The notes beneath the pieces are model-generated. The model saw only the letters and a program-made list of their open reading frames with translations, was not told where the DNA came from and did no database searches. A stretch of DNA of 19,239 nt from an uncultured Blautia sp. (GTDB taxonomy: Bacteria; Bacillota; Clostridia; Lachnospirales; Lachnospiraceae): assembly GCA_900547615.1 (NCBI GenBank), contig URHH01000038.1, forward strand, positions 1 through 19,239, in the 5' to 3' direction. A program made the position numbers and the translations under genes. How positions within the stretch are numbered: position 1 is the first letter of the stretch; each line of letters opens with the position of its first letter. This document shows, in pieces, positions 14,482 through 19,239 of this stretch.

Positions 14482-15855
14482 TTATTTTCCCATACAGAAT
14501 TTACTGAAAATCTCATTTACAAGGTCTTCCCCCACAGATTCTCCTATAATGCGGCCAAGACTTTCATAGGCGTTCATAAGGTCTATGGAAAAGAAATCCT
14601 CCGGCATATCCATTTCTATGCTGTTTTTTACAAGACGCAGACTCTCTGCCGCCTCCATAAGAGCCTCTTTGTGGCGGGCGTTTGTAATATAAACCTCATC
14701 GTTAAAGGAAATCTCCCCGCTGAAGAACATATTTTTAATCTCTTTTTCCAGCTCACGGATTCCTGTCTCCTCTTTTGCTGAAACAGAAATAACCGGACGG
14801 TTCACCCTTTCCTTTAACGCTTTCATATCCACTTTCGGTTCAAGGTCTGTCTTATTATATAAAACAATCGCCTTCCTGCTGTCAAGCATGGATATGATTT
14901 CTTCATCGTTTTCATCAAGAGGACGGGAACTGTCCACAACGTAAAGAATCAGATCTGCCTCTTTCGCCATATCTCTGGCACGGTTTACGCCGATTTTTTC
15001 CACTATATCTTCTGTCTCACGGATTCCTGCCGTATCGATCATTCGAAGGGAAATTCCATGAAGATTAATATATTCTTCCAGTATATCTCTTGTTGTTCCT
15101 TCTATGTCTGTAACAATCGCTCTGTTTTCTCCTACAAGAACATTTAAAAGAGAGGACTTTCCTGCATTTGGTTTTCCCAGTATGACTGTCCGGATTCCTT
15201 CTTTAATCATTTTTCCATCTGAGGCAGTTTTCAACAGATGCGCAATTTCTTCCTGTGCTTTTTCCACAATTTCAAGAAGCTCCTGTGAATATCCGTCGAG
15301 ACTGATATGCTCCGGATCATCAAGGGCTGATTCTATATATGCAATGTGATAAATCAGGTCTTTTCTTATCTCTCTAATCGCCTTCTGTACAGAACCCCTT
15401 AACTGCTCCATAGAACTTTTGAGGGCATACTCATTTTTTGCCTGAATGACATCCATTACTGCTTCCGCCTGAGAAAGATCCATCCTGCCATTTAAAAATG
15501 CCCGCTTTGTAAATTCTCCGGGAGAAGCTGTTTTTGCTCCGTTTTTCAGAACCGTTTCCAGAACACGTCTCATGGCGTACACGCCGCCGTGACAGTCTAT
15601 TTCTACCGTATCCTCTCCTGTAAAGGTTCTCGGCGCTCTCATTACCATCACAAGAACCTCATCAATTAATTCCTCCCCATCATATATATATCCATAATGG
15701 ATGGTATGTGTGGGAACTTTATTTATATCTTTTTTTCCGCCCTTTGAACGGTATATGCGACTTACTATATCCAACGCTTCCGGTCCGCTGACTCTTATGA
15801 TCCCGATTCCCGACTCGCTCATGGCTGTGGATATTGCAGCAATGGTTGTCTCCAT
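14482..15855 (-). CDS. mnmE: tRNA modification GTPase MnmE (TrmE)
   Basis: The protein has 457 residues. MnmE is the GTPase partner of MnmG in wobble-uridine modification. The N-terminal folate-binding domain begins TTIAAISTAMSESGIGIIRV. The helical domain contains the G domain, with P-loop GKPNAGKS at 227-234, the GTTRD switch at 253-257, DTAG at 274-277, and NKTD. The C-terminal CMGK (454-457) is the conserved CxGK motif required for modification. AGGAGGAAG lies upstream of ATG 15855. Between this start and the jag stop there is a long hairpin with a U-tract, so mnmE expression may depend on read-through. Confidence 0.97.
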   Translation of the reverse strand: METTIAAISTAMSESGIGIIRVSGPEALDIVSRIYRSKGGKKDINKVPTHTIHYGYIYDGEELIDEVLVMVMRAPRTFTGEDTVEIDCHGGVYAMRRVLETVLKNGAKTASPGEFTKRAFLNGRMDLSQAEAVMDVIQAKNEYALKSSMEQLRGSVQKAIREIRKDLIYHIAYIESALDDPEHISLDGYSQELLEIVEKAQEEIAHLLKTASDGKMIKEGIRTVILGKPNAGKSSLLNVLVGENRAIVTDIEGTTRDILEEYINLHGISLRMIDTAGIRETEDIVEKIGVNRARDMAKEADLILYVVDSSRPLDENDEEIISMLDSRKAIVLYNKTDLEPKVDMKALKERVNRPVISVSAKEETGIRELEKEIKNMFFSGEISFNDEVYITNARHKEALMEAAESLRLVKNSIEMDMPEDFFSIDLMNAYESLGRIIGESVGEDLVNEIFSKFCMGK

Positions 15856-15870
15856 AATCTTCCTCCATTA

Positions 15871-15946
15871 TAAAAAAGAAATGTTATTCCCGGAAAAGCC
15901 ACGCAAAGTATTGCGTGTTATTCATGCTTTCACCAGGAATAACATT
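15871..15946 (-). promoter_or_regulatory. Long three-tier hairpin with U-tract between jag and mnmE
   Basis: On the minus strand a 14-pair stem (arms 15880-15893 and 15933-15946, one G-U) encloses AAAGC/GCTTT (15895-15899 with 15926-15930) and then CACGCAA/TTGCGTG (15900-15906 with 15911-15917) around a four-base loop. Six T residues follow the main stem, just before the mnmE ribosome binding site. The G-U pair favours folding on the minus-strand RNA. It behaves like an intrinsic terminator or attenuator inside the gene cluster. Confidence 0.65.
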
Positions 15947-15953
15947 CTCTGTC

Positions 15954-16913
15954 TTAATTTCTCTTTAATTTTACAACTACATGACGGTAAGGTTCTTCGC
16001 CCTCACTGACTGTCTCTACGAATTTATTTCCCTGCAGTGCAGAGTGGATAATTCTTCTCTCATAAGGATTCATCGGTTCAAGAACAACAGGTCTTCTTGT
16101 TTTCTTTACCTTGTAAGCGATTCCCCTTGCAAGGTTTTCCAGTGTTTCCTTACGGCGTCTTCTGTAATCCTCTGTATCCAGTTTTACACGGATATAGTTT
16201 TCCTTGCCTTTATTTACAACAAGGCTTGTGAGATACTGAAGAGAATCAAGTGTCTGGCCTCTTTTTCCAATGAGGATTCCCATATCTTCCCCTTCAAAGT
16301 TTACATCAAGACTTCCGTCGTTTTTATTATAAACAGCAGTAATCTCTACTTCTCCAAGCTTCATGGAGGCGAATACATCGCGAAGGAATACTTTTGCTCT
16401 CTCTTCTGCTTCTCTGATTTCCTCAGGATCTGTGAGAACAGGTACAGGTTTTGCCGCTCTTACCGTTTTTTCTCTTACAGGTCTTTCCTGTTTTTCCTTT
16501 GTATATCTTTCTTTCGCCGGTCTTTCAAATCTGTCGTTTTTCTCGAACCTTTCATTTCTGGCAGATTTTTCACTTCTGTCGTATCTGGCAGATGTGTTTT
16601 CCTTTGATGTTTTTTCAGAAACCATCTTTTCTGCAGGTTTTTCAAAGGAATTTTCTTTTTTCTTTTTCTCCGTTTTAAAGGAATCCAGTTTTACAGAACC
16701 AATAATATCTTTTATCTCTTCTTCTTCTTCGGAAACCGTTTCTTTTCTGCGCGCTTTAATTACGGCAGGTTTGCTTCCGATTCCGAAAAATCCGGAACTT
16801 CCTTCGCTGACCACCTGAATTTCAAGCTGGTCGCTTGATGTTCCAAGCTCAATACACGCTTTTGTAATGGCATCATTTTTTGTTTTTGCTGAAAACTGAA
16901 TATAATCCTCCAT
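15954..16913 (-). CDS. khpB: RNA-binding protein Jag/KhpB
   Basis: The protein has 319 residues. The Jag N-terminal domain (about 1-52) ends in GSSGFFGIGSKPAVIKAR. A long, highly charged Lys/Glu/Arg-rich linker spans about 56-160, with repeats such as ERFEKNDRFERPAKERYTKE. Next come a KH domain with GKRG at 216-219 and the R3H domain (about 255-319) with RRPVVLEPMNPYERRIIHSA. KhpB works with KhpA as a global RNA-binding complex that affects cell elongation and division in Gram-positive bacteria. The gene follows yidC by 21 bases, the usual order. GGAGGGG precedes ATG 16913. The unusual length comes from the linker. Confidence 0.95.
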   Translation of the reverse strand: MEDYIQFSAKTKNDAITKACIELGTSSDQLEIQVVSEGSSGFFGIGSKPAVIKARRKETVSEEEEEIKDIIGSVKLDSFKTEKKKKENSFEKPAEKMVSEKTSKENTSARYDRSEKSARNERFEKNDRFERPAKERYTKEKQERPVREKTVRAAKPVPVLTDPEEIREAEERAKVFLRDVFASMKLGEVEITAVYNKNDGSLDVNFEGEDMGILIGKRGQTLDSLQYLTSLVVNKGKENYIRVKLDTEDYRRRRKETLENLARGIAYKVKKTRRPVVLEPMNPYERRIIHSALQGNKFVETVSEGEEPYRHVVVKLKRN

Positions 16914-16934
16914 CTGAAACCCCTCCGTTTCTAA

Positions 16935-18233
16935 TTACTTCTTCTTGTTTCGTTCATCGAAATCTCTGACCATATTTGCTTTGGCTGTTATACTTCCGGG
17001 TTTTGCTTTCGCTGCATTCTGGTAAGATTGTTCAACTTTTCTTGCTCTTTCAGTTGCATTATTTACTTCTGCACCCTTCTGAGCCTTTGCATTATTTATA
17101 TTTTTCACATTCTGATGAGCCTGATTTGTGATCTTCTGAGGAGGAAGTCCTGCTTTTTCCCTCTTCTTCTCCATCTTTTTCATATTTTCATTGATCAGGT
17201 CATCAATATTCATTCGATCCATATGACGGTTGATCAAAAGCTGCTGTATACTTCGCACCACCGCACTGGAAATCCAGTAAATACCAAGACCTACCGGGAA
17301 TGTAAAACAGAAAATCGCAGACATAAGCGGCATGATCGTATTCATCATCTTCATGGAGTTCATCATTGCATTCTGCTCGCCGTCCTGCTGTGCTGCCTGC
17401 GGCATAAGCTTAATATTCAGCATCTGCGTTACCCATGAAAGAATTGGAATCATAAGAGCTGCGATCGCAAGAATAATTGCACCGCCTGTAAAAGCAGCCT
17501 TAATATAAGTCATTGGCTGGTCTGCAATATTCAGCCCGAAGAAATTCTGCATTTTTGAAATTTCATGAGCTGTTGTATCAATTATTCCGGAAAAACCGGA
17601 AAACTGGTCTACTGTTGCAAGCTTCTCCCACTGTGAAGGAGATAAAGCATATAAAAAGTCAATAATAGAGTTGCTTGTTGCCTGACTTCCGTCCATAATA
17701 AGCTGAACTCTTGTTATTTTATTATCTGTGATAAAATTCTGAACAAGCTGTGTATATCCATCTACTGCTGTAATATGAGAAACAGCTTCTGTAAAAATAT
17801 CCTTGACGCTTCCAACGTATGCAGGAATTTTATAAATAACCTGCCACAACGCCATCAATATAGGAAACTGAATTGCAAGCTGCACACAGCTACCTGTTGG
17901 AGAAACACCGTATTTCTGATAAATTGCCTGTGTTTCTTCATTCATTTTCTGCATGGAAACCTGATCGCGTTTCCCCTGATATTTCTTCTGTACCTTCTGA
18001 AGTTCAGGCTGCATAAATGCACTGAGTTTTGAGAATTTCTGCTGCTTAATCTGCAGAGGAGTCATCAGCGCATAAATGATGATACTGAAAATAATGATAC
18101 AAATACCAAGGTTCTGAACGCCAAATAAACCGTCCAGCATTTTGTAAATACCGTCCATAATCCATCCCATTACAGATGCGACCTGGCCGATAATCGGAGT
18201 GCCACTCTTTGTAGCTAAAATCATCATCTCCAA
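16935..18233 (-). CDS. yidC: Membrane protein insertase YidC/Oxa1
   Basis: The protein has 432 residues. It inserts and folds membrane proteins with, or independently of, SecYEG. Hydrophobic segments lie at about 41-60, 118-137, 248-268 and 298-330. A cytoplasmic loop between the first two includes FSKLSAFMQPELQKVQKKYQ, and a basic C-terminal tail is rich in Lys, Asn and Ala. The extracytoplasmic insert (about 140-245) is large. No lipobox is seen, unlike SpoIIIJ-type lipoproteins. At the position where, as I recall, Arg is conserved in TM1 of YidC, this protein has Tyr54 (IIYALMTPLQIKQ). The start may be TTG 18233, eight bases after AGGAGG, or ATG 18227. Confidence 0.93.
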   Translation of the reverse strand: MEMMILATKSGTPIIGQVASVMGWIMDGIYKMLDGLFGVQNLGICIIIFSIIIYALMTPLQIKQQKFSKLSAFMQPELQKVQKKYQGKRDQVSMQKMNEETQAIYQKYGVSPTGSCVQLAIQFPILMALWQVIYKIPAYVGSVKDIFTEAVSHITAVDGYTQLVQNFITDNKITRVQLIMDGSQATSNSIIDFLYALSPSQWEKLATVDQFSGFSGIIDTTAHEISKMQNFFGLNIADQPMTYIKAAFTGGAIILAIAALMIPILSWVTQMLNIKLMPQAAQQDGEQNAMMNSMKMMNTIMPLMSAIFCFTFPVGLGIYWISSAVVRSIQQLLINRHMDRMNIDDLINENMKKMEKKREKAGLPPQKITNQAHQNVKNINNAKAQKGAEVNNATERARKVEQSYQNAAKAKPGSITAKANMVRDFDERNKKK

Positions 18234-18279
18234 TTTTACTTCCTCCTAGAATCTGAAAGTTGTCTGACTTCCTACTCTT

Positions 18280-18492
18280 TTATGGCACAGGGTCATACCC
18301 TCCGTGAGAAAACGGATTACATCTTAAAATTCTCCATACTGCAAGAAGGCTGCCCTTTATTGCGCCATATTTTTGAATTGCTTCTAATCCATACTGAGAA
18401 CATGTGGGAATATACGGACATTTTGTTCTCTTCATCGGTGATAAATACTTTTGATAGAGTTTAATTGCTTTAATCAGAAATTTTTTAATCAT
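18280..18492 (-). CDS. yidD: Membrane-insertion efficiency factor YidD
   Basis: A small protein of 70 residues from ATG 18492, typical of YidD. The core is IKLYQKYLSPMKRTKCPYIPTC, followed by SQYGLEAIQKYGAIKGSLLA and RILRCNPFSHGGYDPVP. It has the family's conserved Cys pair and third Cys. It assists YidC-dependent insertion. The upstream frame also offers GTG 18501, but AGGTG lies six bases before the ATG, which also fits the family's N-terminus. It overlaps the end of rnpA by a few bases, so the two are probably coupled. Confidence 0.93.
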   Translation of the reverse strand: MIKKFLIKAIKLYQKYLSPMKRTKCPYIPTCSQYGLEAIQKYGAIKGSLLAVWRILRCNPFSHGGYDPVP

Positions 18493-18832
18493 TGTCTTCA
18501 CCTGTTATATGATGCCTTTTCCATACGTGCAAAAGTGCGCTTTCTATCTCCTGAAAGCTTCTGTCCTTTGCAGATGGTCTTGCAATCACTACAATATCCA
18601 AACCATTTTTAAATTCTTCTTCATTTAAGCGATAGCTTTCTCTTATCAATCTGGTGATCCTGTGGCGTACCACACTGTTCCCTACTTTTTTGCTTACTGA
18701 TATTCCCAGACGATTCTTCATGCACTGATTTTTCAGTACGTACATCACCAGATACCGATTTGCCTGCGATGTTCCTTTCTGATATACAATTTGAAAATCT
18801 TTATTTTTCTTCAAGGACTCTGATTTTTTCAT
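18485..18832 (-). CDS. rnpA: Ribonuclease P protein component RnpA
   Basis: The protein has 115 residues and is the protein subunit of RNase P, which removes 5' leaders from precursor tRNA. The RNP motif RLGISVSKKVGNSVVRHRIT is at 41-60, continuing with RLIRESYR, and VVIARPSAKDRSF follows. I start at ATG 18832 (KKSESLKKNKDFQIVY), because AAGGAGG lies six bases upstream and this is the family's normal N-terminus; the longer frame from 18892 would add a spurious 20 residues. An intrinsic-type terminator separates it from rpmH, so its expression is probably lower than that of L34. Its 3' end overlaps yidD. Confidence 0.95.
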   Translation of the reverse strand: MKKSESLKKNKDFQIVYQKGTSQANRYLVMYVLKNQCMKNRLGISVSKKVGNSVVRHRITRLIRESYRLNEEEFKNGLDIVVIARPSAKDRSFQEIESALLHVWKRHHITGEDND

Positions 18833-18870
18833 CGAATCCTCCTTCTGTCTCAAACAGTTTTCTTTTTCTT

Positions 18871-18906
18871 TGAAAAGAGAAGAAAAGACCACATAAATGC
18901 GGTCTT
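18871..18906 (-). terminator. Terminator/attenuator between rpmH and rnpA
   Basis: On the minus strand AAGACCGCA and TGTGGTCTT form nine pairs (one G-U) around TTTA, followed by a T-rich tract interrupted by C. The stem begins inside the rpmH stop codon. It should give partial termination and thus more L34 mRNA than RnpA mRNA. Confidence 0.75.
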
Positions 18907-19039
18907 ATGCTGATAATTGCTTTCTTCCTTTTAATCTTCTTGCAGCTAATACTTTACGTCCACCCTTTGTGCTCATGCGAGCTCTGAAACCGTGAACTTT
19001 CGCTCTTGATCTTTTTTTCGGCTGAAATGTCATTTTCAT
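18905..19039 (-). CDS. rpmH: 50S ribosomal protein L34
   Basis: A protein of 44 residues: MKMTFQPKKRSRAKVHGF, then the conserved RARMSTKGGRKVLAARRLKG, ending KGRKQLSA. It is the very basic large-subunit ribosomal protein L34. Length and sequence are typical; the usual KRTFQPNNRKR start is slightly altered (KMTFQPKKRSR). An AAGGAGGTG ribosome binding site precedes the ATG. It is the first gene of the rpmH-rnpA-yidD-yidC-jag run and lies next to oriC/dnaA, as in most bacteria. Confidence 0.97.
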   Translation of the reverse strand: MKMTFQPKKRSRAKVHGFRARMSTKGGRKVLAARRLKGRKQLSA

Positions 19040-19062
19040 AGGTAAAGCACCTCCTTTATCTA

Positions 19063-19071
19063 TTATCCATA
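19063..19071 (+). promoter_or_regulatory. DnaA-box-like 9-mer
   Basis: TTATCCATA has one mismatch to TTATCCACA. It lies between the rpmH promoter and gene and may be a weak DnaA site. Confidence 0.3.
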
Positions 19072-19101
19072 ATTAAATTATCATACTAGAACATCATTTC
19101 A

Positions 19102-19130
19102 ATTATATTCATAAATGCCTGTTTCGTCAA
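19102..19130 (-). promoter_or_regulatory. Strong sigma-A promoter of rpmH
   Basis: On the minus strand TTGACG (19125-19130) and TATAAT (19102-19107) are separated by 17 bases. It is nearly consensus. The rpmH start lies about 60 bases downstream, so a short 5' leader is expected. Confidence 0.9.
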
Positions 19131-19185
19131 GAGAATTTGTTAATTTTTACGGGAAAACAGAGAAAAAATCCTGCATATACCAAAA

Positions 19186-19235
19186 TGTGTATAACGTATT
19201 CGGTTTACGTAATATTATCCACATTTTGTGGATAA
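19186..19235. promoter_or_regulatory. DnaA-box cluster, edge of oriC
   Basis: TTATCCACA at 19215-19223 (+) and its inverted copy TGTGGATAA at 19227-19235 (-) are perfect boxes only three bases apart. TGTGTATAA at 19186-19194 (-) fits TTATNCACA. The 200-base stretch 19040-19239 is AT-rich and has no gene. Because rpmH is next to it, this should be part of the chromosomal replication origin, with dnaA just beyond the window. Confidence 0.85.
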
Positions 19236-19239
19236 CTTG

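Noticed and set aside
15981..16607. 208-codon plus-strand open frame opposite jag
   Set aside because: Antisense shadow of the jag linker and KH regions; Phe/Cys/Ser-rich with no domain.
18833..18892. Longer N-terminus of rnpA starting at 18892
   Set aside because: The extra 20 residues are not family-like and would overlap the terminator. ATG 18832 has a strong AAGGAGG.
1..19239. CRISPR array, insertion sequence or restriction/defence gene cluster
   Set aside because: No regularly spaced repeat array, no transposase and no defence-type domain is visible in any coding region.

Overview
The window is the origin-proximal end of a low-GC Firmicutes chromosome, most likely a gut-type Lachnospiraceae member. 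Reading from the right edge on the minus strand, rpmH, rnpA, yidD, yidC, jag/khpB, mnmE, mnmG and rsmG lie in the classic order found beside dnaA. Two facing perfect DnaA boxes sit at the very end of the window, so dnaA itself should lie just past base 19239. A DUF3881-like gene and a Gld-type ABC exporter beside these genes fit Clostridia, in particular Lachnospiraceae. The family-level placement is inference.

Layout, left to right. Bases 1-420 hold the tail of an unidentified reading frame joined to the GC-rich C-terminal part of a tyrosine integrase, a relic of an integrated element. Bases 421-841 hold three phased TTAGCAAA repeats, a hairpin, an intrinsic terminator, an intact tRNA-Arg(CCT), a degraded second tRNA-Arg(CCT)-like sequence and a probable tRNA promoter. 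Bases 842-5277 are one minus-strand operon: parA, parB, a DUF4446 gene, serS (a divergent SerRS resembling the archaeal/eukaryotic type) and a DUF3881-like gene. A perfect parS lies directly upstream of parA. Bases 5702-6652 carry the only plus-strand intact gene, a membrane-anchored alpha/beta-hydrolase.

Bases 6806-11668 are a four-gene ABC operon: ATPase, permease, GldG-like protein and DUF4340 protein. Bases 11859-15855 are the tRNA-modification and rRNA-methylation operon mnmE-mnmG-rsmG. Bases 15954-19039 are jag, yidC, yidD, rnpA and rpmH, driven by a near-consensus promoter at 19102-19130.

How the parts work together. ParA, ParB and the parS sites (one intergenic, one perfect inside the DUF4340 gene, two degenerate ones in other genes) form the chromosome-segregation locus within about 19 kb of oriC. 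RnpA, L34, YidD, YidC and Jag/KhpB connect tRNA processing, ribosome assembly and membrane-protein insertion. MnmE and MnmG jointly modify tRNA wobble uridines and RsmG methylates 16S rRNA. The transporter operon is the least understood block. I do not see a clear new defence or mobile system here. The best unexplained signals are the integrase/tRNA scar at the left end, two long nested hairpins with U-tracts directly upstream of mnmE and of the ABC operon, and the spread of parS-like sites inside genes.
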